Source of the DNA: Dryomyza anilis
Taxonomy: Eukaryota > Arthropoda > Insecta > Diptera > Dryomyzidae
NCBI GenBank assembly: GCA_951804985.1
Contig: OX638135.1
Location: forward strand, 11,322,058-11,386,057
Reading direction: 5' to 3'
Length of the DNA stretch: 64,000 nucleotides
Shown: positions 35,738 through 47,137 of the stretch, piece by piece
Position numbering within the stretch: the first letter of the stretch is position 1
Layout: every line of letters starts with the position of its first letter
Notes under the pieces: generated by a model
The model's input: the letters and a program-made list of their open reading frames with translations, nothing else
Database searches by the model: none
Told to the model about the DNA's origin: nothing
Program-made: the position numbers and the translations under genes

Positions 35738-36115
35738 TGTTTGGTAGCAAGTCAAACACATTAGATGCATTGTTAGATGAAGCTCTAAATGTGGAAGCTC
35801 TTATGCAGCGAGAACCATGGTCGAAACAGGACAATTATAATTTTAAGGAAGAAAATTTCTTCAAAAAGCAATGAGCAAAGCAAAACGTTAGCAGATGAAT
35901 TTGGACCAATAATTAATAATGTTGATATAAATTCCGAAATAGAGAGAACATTTCCAATATGTTCCTTTTGTAAAAAATTAGGACATAGCGAAGATTGCTG
36001 GAATGGAAAAAATATGCCTTTCTGCAAAGAGTGTCATACTTATGGACACGAATCTAATCGGAAATGTGGAAATAATAAAATGAAAAATATGAATACACCT
36101 GCAAATTATACATAA
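35738..36115 (+). pseudogene. gag: Errantivirus gag, C-terminal capsid and nucleocapsid
   Basis: The first ~40 codons match the end of the capsid of the element at 61771-62340 (shared 'LLDEAL'). A TGA near 35869 interrupts them. Frame 35789-36115 then carries two zinc-knuckle-like motifs, 'CSFCKKLGH' and 'CKECHTYGH'. A stop follows at about 36113, and the N/Q-rich linker with a third knuckle, seen in the sister element, is not preserved. Gag would package RNA in the particle; this piece is nonfunctional. Confidence 0.8.
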
Positions 36116-36248
36116 CAAGGTGATAATAATAATCAAATGAAAAATAATACAGGAAATATGAAATGCTCAGGGCAGCTACAGGTAATATAGTTAGGCCGGA
36201 AGTTGTAGAAGTTTGTAGTATAACACTACAAAAAGCGAAATAGAGAGT

Positions 36249-37200
36249 ATGAGTAATCAAGAAAATAAAGAACAAAAAGTGAAGTTACATATTAATGAAG
36301 ATAGAAATCTTCCAACAAAAACATATAATGAACTAAATAATGAAACACAACTTGACGCGAAAAATGAACAAAATATAGAAATTAAGGAAATTAAAAATAA
36401 ACAAATTATAAAGAAAGCAAATGAAGTAAACATAGTAAAACCAATAAAATCGGAAGTTACAAATATCAAAATCAAGAATAATAAAATCAAAAGTAAATCG
36501 AATAAAAAGAAAGTTGTAATTAAGGGCCCTGAAAATTTGGGAATTGTAGATCAAACGTCTGGTAAGACTGTGAATACATTCCGCACAGGGGCAAGTATAA
36601 TTTTCAATGATATATTTCAATATTTCTTTTTATTATTAGCGCTATGTGCGTTTTATCGTCAGAAATGTATAATAAATTCACAATTTGTAAAATTAAATTG
36701 TCTTCAATTGCTAATAATTTTAAGAGTAAATTTATGTCGAGAAAAATAAAATTAACTTCACAATTAGGCATGCATCGTAAAATATTTAACCGGCATAAAG
36801 AGTGTTTCAAAATATCCGATACGAGTGATATGTTCATTGAAGTACCTTACGAGGCAGCAAAAAATGGAAAACTTACTTTGTTAGTGGATTCTGGAGCTGA
36901 GGCCAGCCTGATTAAAGAAAATAGGATGGCACATTTGCCGAATTTTAATAAAAATATTCGGAAAGATCTGAGTGGTGCTTTTGGTGGATGCGTTAGAACC
37001 TTAGGCTCCACTAAGATTTAGCACGCAAACATAGAAAACCTGAGTTTAACGCTACACGTTGTGTCACTTGAACAAGGGGTACCAGCAGATGGAATAGTCG
37101 AGCGTGACAATCTCTGGAACAGATCTATAATAATTGCGTTAAATAAAAAAAATTACATTTTTTTGATGAAGACAAAAATCACCTTGTTAAATTTCCATTA
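36249..37200 (+). pseudogene. pol: Errantivirus pol N-terminus and protease
   Basis: A Lys/Asn-rich N-terminal frame (36249-36749) includes 'VDQTSGKTVNTF', resembling the repeated leader of the sister pol. It is followed, in another frame from about 36644, by the retroviral-type aspartic protease with active-site 'LLVDSGAEAS' (about 36880) and the conserved 'GAFGGCVRTLG' (about 36975). An in-frame TAG at 37019 and later damage end the domain. It would cleave the polyprotein if intact. Confidence 0.8.
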
Positions 37201-37206
37201 AAATCA

Positions 37207-38404
37207 TTGGAAGACATAGAAAATATTAATTTTAATCCACAAATCAGGGTACAGCCCAGAACAGCCATGGTTGTACCACTGCCGTTAAGAACAAGAATTC
37301 CTATAGTTTTGTTGCACAAACAGGAAATTCAGCCAGGAGTATATTTGGGAGAGAGTTTAACAAACGTTAGAAGAAATAGAGTATATGCATCAATTTTAAA
37401 TGCCACCGATAAGGAGGTAACCATTGATAGCAATTTCAAGCCACAATTTTTAAATTTTAACAAATATAAAGAACCAACAAAGACGAGTTCTACAATAAAT
37501 ACAATAAACTCGGTTAATATAAAAAATAGAATTGATAGATTATTAGGGAATGTAAAGATCGATGAATCATTAAATAAAGAAGAAGTTGCATCTTTGCAAA
37601 ATATTTGCTTGTCATATCATGACTTTTTCATTTGGAATGGGATGAATTAACATTCACTCCGATATTAAAACATGAAATACCCACACAATGGAATCAACCA
37701 CCAATAAATCAGAAACAGTATAAACTTCCTCATATGCATAGAAATGAGATTAATAGACAAGTATCAAAGATGTTAGACGATGGAATTATTTCACCAAGCA
37801 TGTCGCCTTGGAATCCCCCATTATTATTGGTACCTAAAAAGGGCGATAAAGATGGCAATAAGAAATGGAGACTAGTTATAGATTTCCGAAAATTAAATGA
37901 CGTCACCATCAAACAGGTGTTTTCGATACCACGAATAGATGAGATTTTAGACCAGTTAGGTCAGAGTCGGTATTTTTCAACACTAGATTTAGCCAGTGGT
38001 TACCATCAGGTTCTAGTTGAAGATAGTGACAAAGAAAAAACTGCTTTCAGTACAGATCTTGGTCATTTCGAATTTAACAGAATGCCATTCGGTTTAACGG
38101 GGCCACTTTTCAAAGGATAATGAACCACATACTAACAGGTTTACAGGGTATTGACTGTTTTGTTTATTTATATGACATAGTGGTTTATGGAAATAATTTA
38201 GCAGAACACGAGCATAGGCTATGCAAGGTTTTGCAAAAGCTGAGAGAACATAATTTGAAATTAAATACAGAGAAATGTCAGTTTTTGCGACGCGAGGTTA
38301 TATATTTAGGACATAAGTGTTCTGAGTTATGTGCCCTACCAGACCCAGCCAAAGTAGAGTGTGTAAAAAATATTCCAGTTCCGAAAAATAGGAAGGATTT
38401 TTAG
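37207..38404 (+). pseudogene. pol: Errantivirus reverse transcriptase
   Basis: Pieces 37207-37650, 37632-38120 and 38120-38404 follow one another with frameshifts. Visible RT signatures are 'LLVPKK', 'WRLVIDFRKLN', 'FSTLDLASGYHQ' and 'FNRMPFGLTG'. The catalytic box reads YLYD, so one of its two essential Asp residues is gone, and the finger region is broken next to 'FGLTG'. The enzyme cannot be active. Confidence 0.88.
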
Positions 38405-38945
38405 CATTTTTAGGCTTAATTAATTATTACAGAAAATTTATAGGAGGTATGGCGAAATTGTCATTACCAATAAACTGTGTGCTTAAAAAGGACGCTAAGT
38501 TCATATGGAATATAATTGTCAGAATTCGTTTTTAAACTTAAAGAGTCAATTATGTCACCAACCATACTAGCGTTTCCGGATTTTAACGAACCCTTTCTGC
38601 TCACGACAGACGCCAGTAGCGAAGCAATTGGCGCGGTTCTTTCGCAAGGTGAAGTTGGAAGCGACCGTCCGATCGCGTTTGACAGTAGTTCTCTTAACGA
38701 TGCGGAAACACGCTATTCTACAATAGAAAAAGAATTCTTGGCAATTGTATGGGCAACAACAAATTTTAGGGCATATCTTTTGGGAAGACCATTTAAAATT
38801 TATACAGATCATCAGCCCCTAAAGGGTATAGCAAACTTAAAAGATCAGACATCACGTCCTGCGCGTTTCCGACACAAATTATCGGAATATGATAACATTA
38901 TAAACCGGAAAAAAGTAATTTAAACGCGGATGCGCTTAGCCGCAT
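38405..38945 (+). pseudogene. pol: Errantivirus RNase H domain
   Basis: Frame 38516-38923 shows 'LLTTDASSEAIGAVLSQ' (first acidic residue), 'YSTIEKEFLAIVWA' (Glu) and 'IYTDHQPL' (Asp), the usual Ty3/gypsy RNase H order. Short frameshifts join it to the RT side near 38400 and to the integrase side near 38930. Confidence 0.85.
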
Positions 38946-38984
38946 ACTGAAAAAGTAGTTGTAGTACAACCACGTTCGAAAACT

Positions 38985-40112
38985 ATGAAAAGAGACAAGG
39001 AAGACGATAAGAAACAGTCAGAATGCGATCCTGACGATTTGATAACAAAGGAAAATGACAATATAATAATTTTAACTGAACCTCGGGACATAGAGACGGT
39101 AATTAAAGATTTTCACGATTCACCGTTAGGTGGTCACCAAGGGGGCGTAAAAACATTTTTAAGAATTCGGCAACAGTACCGATGGAAGGGTATGCAGAGG
39201 CAAATAAAGGATTATGTAAAAAATTGTTCAAAATGTCAGGTAAACAAGAGTTCAAAGCTGACGAAGATGCCAATGGTTCTAACTGATACGCCAGTCAGAC
39301 CCTTTGACAAAGTGTACATGGACCTGGTGGGTATTCTGCCTGAAACCATTTCAGGGAATAAATACATCTTAACGTTTCAGGACGATTCTTCTAAATTTAT
39401 GTGCTGTGTGGCTATACTCTATGCGGAAGCCAACACCGTATCAAAAGGATTCTTCAATGAAATAGTTACACGCCACAATATACCCAAAGTATTGGTAACA
39501 GACAATGGATCGAACTTCGTTTTCAAACTATTTTCGGATACATGTAAATTGTTAGGAATTAAAAAATTACATATAACACCCTATCATCCACAGGCTAATG
39601 GGTCATTGGAACGAAGTCATCGTCCACAAGCTGAATATTTACGTAGTTTTGCTAATGAGGATGGGTCAAACTGGGACCAATGGTTAAATTCCGCAATGCA
39701 TGCTCATAATAACACGGTGCATACGTCGACGGGTCAAACACCATTCCGTACGTTGTACGGGTTTGACTTCGACATGCCTACGAATTTAAAGCGTAAATGT
39801 TCACCTTTATATAACGCAGAAGACTACAATAAGGTACTAAAGTACCAAATACAGCGATCACACGAGATCGTCAGGCAAAATAGGGCCAAGGAGGTGTCAA
39901 AAAAACAATACGACAAGAACCTCAACCCTATACTATTCAAAACACACGACATAGTTTTAATGAAAAACCATGCTAGGAAGAATAAGTTCTCTCCAATTTG
40001 GAAGGGACCCTACGTGGTCGTAGAGGGAAGTGGGCCAGTGACCACGACGATATTGATCAAAAACAAAGAAAAGAAAATTCACAATAATTTGTTAAAGGCA
40101 TATCACAAATAG
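38985..40112 (+). CDS. pol: Errantivirus integrase, uninterrupted frame
   Basis: A 375-codon frame. The zinc-binding HHCC domain has His44, His51, Cys81 and Cys84. The catalytic core has Asp113 ('YMDLVG'), Asp173 ('TDNGSN') and Glu209 ('NGSLERSH'), a DD35E layout. The C-terminal GPY/F module is 'WKGPYVV'. The start codon used here is only the first Met in a polyprotein continuation, not a true initiation site. It is the only long pol domain in this relic without a visible lesion, though the upstream breaks mean it cannot be made as part of Pol. Confidence 0.88.
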   Translation: MKRDKEDDKKQSECDPDDLITKENDNIIILTEPRDIETVIKDFHDSPLGGHQGGVKTFLRIRQQYRWKGMQRQIKDYVKNCSKCQVNKSSKLTKMPMVLTDTPVRPFDKVYMDLVGILPETISGNKYILTFQDDSSKFMCCVAILYAEANTVSKGFFNEIVTRHNIPKVLVTDNGSNFVFKLFSDTCKLLGIKKLHITPYHPQANGSLERSHRPQAEYLRSFANEDGSNWDQWLNSAMHAHNNTVHTSTGQTPFRTLYGFDFDMPTNLKRKCSPLYNAEDYNKVLKYQIQRSHEIVRQNRAKEVSKKQYDKNLNPILFKTHDIVLMKNHARKNKFSPIWKGPYVVVEGSGPVTTTILIKNKEKKIHNNLLKAYHK

Positions 40113-40115
40113 TGT

Positions 40116-41129
40116 ATGCCGTTAAGACTTAAAATTTTATAGTATTACCCTAAAATAGAACCCATGGAAGTAAAAATATAGAACCAATTAGCTATGCGTT
40201 GACAATTAAACTCGTAGATTGCAACATTATGTTAGACAAAATAAATCTAACCATAAGATAAAGAGTAATCATTAAATAAAACATTACATACTTCGTCATT
40301 TGGAGAAAAAAAATAAATATAAATAGTTTAGGAAAACAGTAAGTAACAAACAAAAGAAAAAATATAATAATAAAAAAATAAAAAAACATAGGACATGTTA
40401 AAAACAATAATTTAGTAATAAAAAAAATAAAAAAAAAAATATATATAACTATATTTATAATTTTAAAGTTAGTTAATCATCAATTGAGAAAAGAAATACA
40501 TTAAGCACATGCAACAAATTGCATTAATTTAAAATTAAATCAATGTTAGTCATAAAATTGTCGAATTCAATACAGATAATGCAAAACCAACCATTGCATT
40601 ACTGACATATATTAATAGCGCAAGCTATCAAACCTTGACAAGGGTCATTCCCCCAAGTGTTTCATCCTGAAGCACATATGCAATTTGTACGAACGTATGT
40701 ATCATACACTAAGCAAGCGTTAATAGCTGACATATAAATGCAGATCTTGCAGTTTTTTTTTGATACCATAAACAATGCAAATAAATATAATTCAATTGTA
40801 CCGTCATGCCAGTAGGAAGTTTCATATAATGTGACTTATATAAGTACACAAAAATAATATAATAAAATATTAAACATGTTTAGAAAATAAATCGCAACTC
40901 TAATTATATTTATTTACATGCGGCGAAATCATAGGTACTTTTGTATATTAATATAATTCAATTTGAATAAGTTTGAATAAGTTTGAATATAACAAATAAA
41001 TTTTAAATGAATTTGAAGAACTTACTTATAATAATTTAAATTTCTTAAAGAAGAAGAAAAATATCAGTTAGTATTGAAATTAAAAAAAGAGAGATATATA
41101 AATATTTAGTACAGTTAAAATTAAAAACC
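40116..41129. other. Region after integrase, no env recognisable
   Basis: Begins with the noncoding sequence shared with 1215-1368 and 5086-5230, passes an A-rich/(TA) stretch at about 40430-40450, and continues as AT-rich sequence without frames. Where the sister element has env, nothing env-like is seen. Confidence 0.55.
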
Positions 41130-41871
41130 AGTTGGGAAGGTTAGATCACATGGGAAATTTTAAAGTAGGTGTAATTATGATAGTTAGGATTATCAAAATT
41201 ATAGTCGGTCTAAGCCGACTATAAATACCCTACACATATGTGTGGTTACCATTCAAAGTGATATATAGGTCACCAGGGTATACGAATCCTGAAAATAACT
41301 ACAAACATTCAATCGCTGAAGAATTTCCATTCATTTGATACCCATATTTACAAATGGGTAGGTGTACCGAATTTCGATTTTTTTTTTTGTGAACCACAAG
41401 TCTTTTTGCCGGAAAACATTATTATAATGTATTTGAGCATGATATCAATATATATTTGACCAAAAAAGTTTATCTAAGCACGTATACATAAAAATTGATC
41501 TTTATATGTACATTTTATATGAGGTATTTGAACAAAAGTGGTCGGATCATAGGTCGCAATGGACCGATCTCGCCAATTTTTTCGCACATACAGCGTAGGT
41601 ATATTAGTAATCTAAGTTATAAGTTTCATTTATCTAGCTCTTCAATTTTAAAAGTCTTAGGGATTTCAACAGACAGACAGACAGACAGACGGACAGACAG
41701 ACGGACAGACAGACAGACAGACAGACGGACAGACGGACATCGCTATATCGACTCAGGAGGTCATGCTGATCAAGAATATATATACTTTTCCATACCGAAG
41801 ATGCTTCCTTCTGGGTGTTACAAACGGCGTACCAAACTGAATATACCCTTTCACTCTTAGTGTAGGGTATA
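41130..41871 (-). mobile_element. DINE-1-like repeat, family A, long microsatellite
   Basis: Complete order from 3' end (AGTTGGGAAGGTTAGATCAC) to 5' subterminal repeat. The GACA/GACG microsatellite (41671-41738) is the longest in the window and makes a spurious 121-codon frame. Confidence 0.78.
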
Positions 41872-42705
41872 AAAATATATTAAAATATATATATATATTA
41901 AAAATATATTAGTAGAAAAGCAAAGAATTTAAAATTAAAAAAAGCGATTTATACAATTGTTTTAATAATTGAATCGGGAAAAAAAGAGGAAACATATTAG
42001 TAAAATAAATAAAATGGATAAAATATATAGGTATTAATATAGGTATTAAATATTAATTTAAAAAAAAAAGATTTTTTTAATTTGAAAGAAAGAAAAAAGT
42101 GAAAAAATAAATTTAATAAGAAGAGATAAAATAAAGAAAAATAAGAAAAAAAAAATAATAAACATGAAAAAAAATTGGGGAATTAAAATTTAAAAAAAAG
42201 GGGATACAAGTTTTTATTAAAAAGCAAAATAATATTAACTATTAAATTTTTAAAGAATAAAAAAAAGAGATAAAAAATATATATATGTAAAAAAAAGAAC
42301 TAAAATTAAAAAAAAATAATACTATTAATTTTAAAAAAATATATATATATAAAAAAAATGAGGGATATTACAATTAAATAAAAAAATAAAAAATATATAT
42401 ATTTTTAACTAATTTATTTTAATTTTTATCTAACATTTTATTTTATATTAAACTTTTAAAAAGAGATATACAAACTTGTATTGGAAATTAAATAAATTTT
42501 TTAAACTAAATTTAATCAGATTAAAAAAATAAAAAGATATATACATATATAATTAATTCAACAAAATTTTGAGAAGATTTAAAATAATAAATATATGTAT
42601 ATACAATATACATATATATTTATATAAAAAAAATTATATGAAATAAAAAGAAAAAATTTATATGAAATAAAAAAAATTATATGAAATAATTTTTTTTTTT
42701 TGTAA

Positions 42706-42792
42706 TTTTGCGCATTGAAGGGGGATTGAATCCGCCGCATTGAGTCCCTCCGCATATAAGACGACGATCTTAGCCATTGGTCTAAGGACATA
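42706..42792 (-). ncRNA. tRNA-like sequence (pseudo-tRNA or SINE head), copy 1
   Basis: On the minus strand an A-box-like 'TAGACCAATGGCTAAGA' is followed about 45 bp later by a B-box-like 'GGATTCAATCCCC'. Acceptor-stem pairing is poor, so a working tRNA is unlikely. It recurs at 45119-45206 because of the tandem duplication. Confidence 0.45.
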
Positions 42793-42889
42793 ATACACAA
42801 ACAACATTTAATTTCAATGTTATTGCATACATAAACAACTATACTATACATGATACTAATTTTAGATCAACTAGTACCACACTAAATAG

Positions 42890-43211
42890 CCGCGGTAGCT
42901 CAGCCGCGGTAGCTCAGTGGTTAGTGCGTTGGACTGCGAGCCGATAGGTCCCCGGTTCAAGTCGGGACTGGGGCTAACAACATCTTTTCATAGAAACATT
43001 TTTCTATACCGCGCTACCTCTCGGCAGTAAATGGCAAACCTCCGAGAGTAAAAACATTGCCTATGAAAAAGCTCTCACCCGCCGTTCGGATTCGGCAATA
43101 AACTGTAGGTCCCACCACTTTGAGTACAAATATAACACGCACAGCTCAAAATGGTGAGAGAGCTCGGCCTAAGTTCTTATAGGACTGTAGTGCCAAACTA
43201 TTATTATTATT
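42890..43211 (+). mobile_element. tRNA-derived SINE with 18-bp target duplication
   Basis: The head 'CGCGGTAGCTCAGTGGTTAG' holds the A box and 'CCGGTTCAAGTC' the B box of an RNA polymerase III promoter. The body has no frame, and the 3' tail is an ATT repeat (TATTATTATTAT). TAGTACCACACTAAATAG flanks it at 42872-42889 and 43212-43229. The duplicated locus at 45298 shows the empty site. The first ~14 bp (CCGCGGTAGCTCAG) are repeated at the 5' end. It would rely on LINE machinery in trans. Confidence 0.92.
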
Positions 43212-43528
43212 TAGTACCACACTAAATAGTAATAGTTCAAATAATGTACCATACATTATTTCAAGTAATTTAAATATCTTCACGAAAATTATATTAAGTT
43301 TATATAAGTTAGTACCACACCACACATTTGGAAGAGTTTAAAAACAAAATTAAATTACTTGTTTGTAAAATATTCATGTAAATTTAAAATATCCGCGTAC
43401 ACAAAAATTGTTATTTAGAGTGACCCACAGCGCTGGATACTCAGAAGACGCATAGATAATCGTTGGGGTCTTGGAACTTTAATGGGGACATGTGAAAGGA
43501 GCTGTGGGTGTTATCAATAAGAAGAAGA

Positions 43529-43577
43529 ACGGCGTACCAAACTGAATATACCCTTTCACTCTTAGTGTAGGGTATAA
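43529..43577 (-). mobile_element. DINE-1-like 5' terminal fragment, family A
   Basis: Only the first ~48 bp of the element ('CGGCGTACCAAACTGAATAT' to GGGTATA) are present, exactly at the junction of the tandem duplication. Confidence 0.75.
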
Positions 43578-43600
43578 AAAGTATATTAGAAATATTAACC

Positions 43601-44297
43601 AGTTGGGAAGGTTAGATCACATGGGAAATTTTAAAGTAGGTGTAATTATGATAGTTAGGATTATCAAAATTATAGTCGGTCTAAGCCGACTATAAATACC
43701 CTACACATATGTGTGGTTACCATTCAAAGTGATATAGGTCACCAGGGTATACGAATCCTGAAAATAACTACAAACATTCAATCGCTGAAGAATTTCCATT
43801 CATTTGATACCCATATTTGGGTAGGTGTACCGAATTTCGATTTTTTTTTTGTGAACCATAAGTCTTTTCTCCGGAAAACTTTATTATCATGTATTTGAGC
43901 ATAATGTCAATATATATTTGACCAAAAAAGTTTACCTAAGCACGTATACATAAAAATTGATCTTTATATGTACATTTTATATGAGGTATATGAACATAAG
44001 TGGTCGGATCATAGGTCACAATGGACCGATCTCGCACATACAGCGTAGGTATATTAGTAATCTAAGTTATAAGTTTCATTTATCTAGCTCTTCAATTTTA
44101 AAAGTAGTAGGGATTTCAACAGACATACGGACAGACAGACGGACAGACAGACGGACAGACGGACATCGCTAAATCGACTCAGGAGGTCATGCTGATCAAG
44201 AATATATATACTTTTCTATACCGGAGATGCTTCCTTCTGGGTGTTACAAACGGCGTACCAAACTGAATATACCCTTTCACTCTTAGTGTAGGGTATA
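43601..44297 (-). mobile_element. DINE-1-like repeat, family A, complete
   Basis: AGTTGGGAAGG at its 3' side, hairpin near 43673-43697, microsatellite (about 44120-44165) and 5' subterminal repeat ending GGGTATA. The sequence following it is the same as that following 41130-41871, so the DINE was probably part of the duplicated unit. Confidence 0.78.
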
Positions 44298-45612
44298 AAA
44301 ATATATTAAAATATATATATATATTAAAAATATATTAGTAGAAAAGCAAAGAATTTAAAATTAAAAAAAAGCGATTTATACAATTGTTTTAATAATTGAA
44401 TCGGGAAAAAAAGAGGAAACATATTAGTAAAATAAATAAAATGGATAAAATATATAGGTATTAATATAGGTATTAAATATTAATTTAAAAAAAAAGATTT
44501 TTTTAATTTGAAAGAAAGAAAAAAGTGAAAAAAAAAATATAATAAGAAGAGATAAAATAAAGAAAAATAAGAAAAAAAAAATAATAAACATGAAAAAAAA
44601 TTGGGGAATTAAAATTTAAAAAAAAGGGGATACAAGTTTTTATTAAAAAGCAAAATAATATTAACTATTAAATTTTTAAAGAATAAAAAAAAGAGATAAA
44701 AAATATATATATGTAAAAAAAAGAACTAAAATTAAAAAAAAGTAATACTATTAATTTTAAAAAAATATATATGTATAAAAAAAATGAGGGATATTACAAT
44801 TAAATAAAAAAATAAAAAATATATATATTTTTAACTAATTTATTTTAATTTTTATCTAACATTTTATTTTATATTAAACTTTTAAAAAGAGATATACAAA
44901 CTTGTATTGGAAATTAAATAAATTTTTTAAACTAAATTTAATCAGATTAAAAAAATAAAAAGATATATACATATATAATTAATTCAACAAATTTTGAGAA
45001 GATTTAAAATAATAAATATATGTATATACAATATACATATATATTTATATAAAAAAAATTATATGAAATAAAAAGAAAAAATTTATATGAAATAAAAAAA
45101 ATTATATGAAATAATTTTTTTTTTTTGTAATTTTGCGCATTGAAGGGGGATTGAATCCGCCGCATTGAGTCCCTCCGCATATAAGACGACGATCTTAGCC
45201 ATTGGTCTAAGGACATAATACACAAACAACATTTAATTTCAATGTTATTGCATACATAAACAACTATACTATACATGATACTAATTTTAGATCAACTAGT
45301 ACCACACTAAATAGTAATAGTTCAAATAATGTACCATACATTATTTCAAGTAATTTAAATATCTTCACGAAAATTATATTAAGTTTATATAAGTTAGTAC
45401 CACACCACACATTTGGAAGAGTTTAAAAACAAAATTAAATTACTTGTTTGTAAAATATTCATGTAAATTTAAAATATCCGCGTACACAAAAATTGTTATT
45501 TAGAGTGACCCACAGCGCTGGATACTCAGAAGACGCATAGATAATCGTTGGGGTCTTGGAACTTTAATGGGGACATGTGAAAGGAGCTGTGGGTGTTATC
45601 AATAAGAAGAAG
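44298..45612. repeat. Tandem duplication, second copy (SINE-free)
   Basis: Matches 41872-43528 almost base for base apart from the SINE and scattered one- to two-base differences, for example in A-runs near 44537 and 44745. It includes the second tRNA-like segment at 45119-45206. Confidence 0.88.
45119..45206 (-). ncRNA. tRNA-like sequence, copy 2
   Basis: Identical partner of 42706-42792 with the same A- and B-box-like words. Confidence 0.45.
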
Positions 45613-46521
45613 AAGTGAAGCAGATGTCCAGAAGACTCAAATAAAGAAAAGAAAAACGAAGAAATTAAGATATTTAAAGACGTAGAAGGATGCACTAGGA
45701 GCAAACTTGTTGTTATACCAAGCACAAGTAAATTGCAGTGATTGAATTTTAATCATAAAACTACAACTGCCAGAAACAAGATGCAGAAAACAATATTCAA
45801 CATTGATCTTGAAAATGTATATAAAAAGTCAATTTATTATGTCTTCCATCGCACATAGAGAAGAAGCGATGCAGTAACGATTTTCTGATATCAACAATTC
45901 AGAAATCTATAATATTCTAAATAAAATGACATGAGCACCAAGATGTTCCACAAAAAAGTAGTGAAGCAGATGCCCAGCGGTTTTCTGGTATCAACAATTC
46001 AGAAATATATAGGCTACATAAAGTGACATGAGCACCAAGATGTTTTCAAAATGTTTGACAAGATCGCAGAAAAGAATACTCATCTCGAACGAATCGTCAA
46101 CCTAGTCAACGGGACCAAAACTCTCTTGACCGTCTAAGAGTCCACCGTATCAACATGACGACGTCTACTGGAGATAACACCATTAGCTAATTCCACAAGA
46201 ACCATCGAAGATCAACAAATCCAACAAACTACATACAACGAAACAGTGAAGATGAACAAGGCAAATCCGACCCAACACACAGAAGAGCAAGAGGAAAAAT
46301 CTGGTCCAACAGTAGGGCATACAAAAGTCACATGTAATTATTTACACCTCTCTAACCCAAATATAAAATCAATATATTCATTTTAAAATACCAACAAACA
46401 CACACACACAGTCAATACACACACACACACTCAATACACACACACAGACTCAATACACACACACACACACTCAATACACATGCAAAACACGTATAAGTGA
46501 AATAATTTGAACAAGTTTACC

Positions 46522-46593
<72 letters not shown>

Positions 46594-47124
46594 TATAATA
46601 ATTATCATCCAATTACAAGTATTAAATCGGTTGGATTATCATTATAAGTATATTATTAGTATATATTACAGTATATTAGTATATATTAGTATATTTTAGT
46701 ATATATTATAGTATATTACACAAGTATAAAACGAAAGATATTAAAAAAAATACACAAAACACAAAAATAATATATATATATACAAAAAAAAAAAAAATGT
46801 ATAAAAAAAAAACAAATAATAACAATATATATAAAAAAAAGAAGAAATATATATATATATAAATATATAAGAGAAAAAATCTATCTAAAAAAATATATAT
46901 ATATATATTATTATCATTATTATTATTCAAACATATTTTTATAGATAACTTAAGATAAAATAACATATTATATTTATTATCACCATATTAAAATAAACAT
47001 ATTATTATTATTAATCTTAATATTAACTCTAAGAAAACATCATTTCTATATATTCAACAATATATTTAAGACATTTTGTAAAAAATTATCATTAATCCTA
47101 ATATTATTAATGATCTTTTTCCAT
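45613..47124. other. Unassigned sequence with tandem duplication, (CA)n and (TA)n
   Basis: A unit of about 95 bp ('atatcaacaattcagaaat') is duplicated at 45879 and 45974. A short frame near 46250-46384 could be the decayed C-terminus of an env-like or gag-like protein, but this is weak. (CA)n with CAATACACACA units spans 46392-46480, (TA)n 46519-46593; the rest to 47124 is very AT-rich. Confidence 0.45.
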
Positions 47125-47137
47125 AAGGGGGGAGGAA
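47125..47137 (+). promoter_or_regulatory. Polypurine tract of errantivirus relic
   Basis: AAGGGGGGAGGAA directly precedes the LTR start TGTTGTG. It is almost the same tract as at 50169-50181 and 54347-54359. It primes plus-strand DNA synthesis in LTR elements. Confidence 0.8.

Larger units (their letters stand above)
41872..43528. repeat. Tandem duplication, first copy (holds the SINE)
   Basis: AT-rich sequence that recurs almost identically at 44298-45612. The only large difference is the SINE with its target duplication at 42890-43229. It includes a tRNA-like segment (about 42706-42792). The junction at 43528 lies in a GAAGAAGAA run. Confidence 0.88.

Noticed and set aside
36257..36620. 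Antisense frames rich in Phe/Ile/Leu opposite the pol N-terminus
   Set aside because: They are the complement of a Lys/Asn-rich coding stretch and have no independent support.
41495..41860. 121-codon frame with Thr-Asp-Arg-Arg repeats, and similar frames in other DINE copies
   Set aside because: It runs through the GACA/GACG microsatellite of a repeat element; equivalent frames recur with every DINE copy and are not conserved as protein.
42896..42975. A functional tRNA gene
   Set aside because: The A and B boxes belong to a SINE head: it continues into a tRNA-unrelated body with an ATT tail and is flanked by a target-site duplication.
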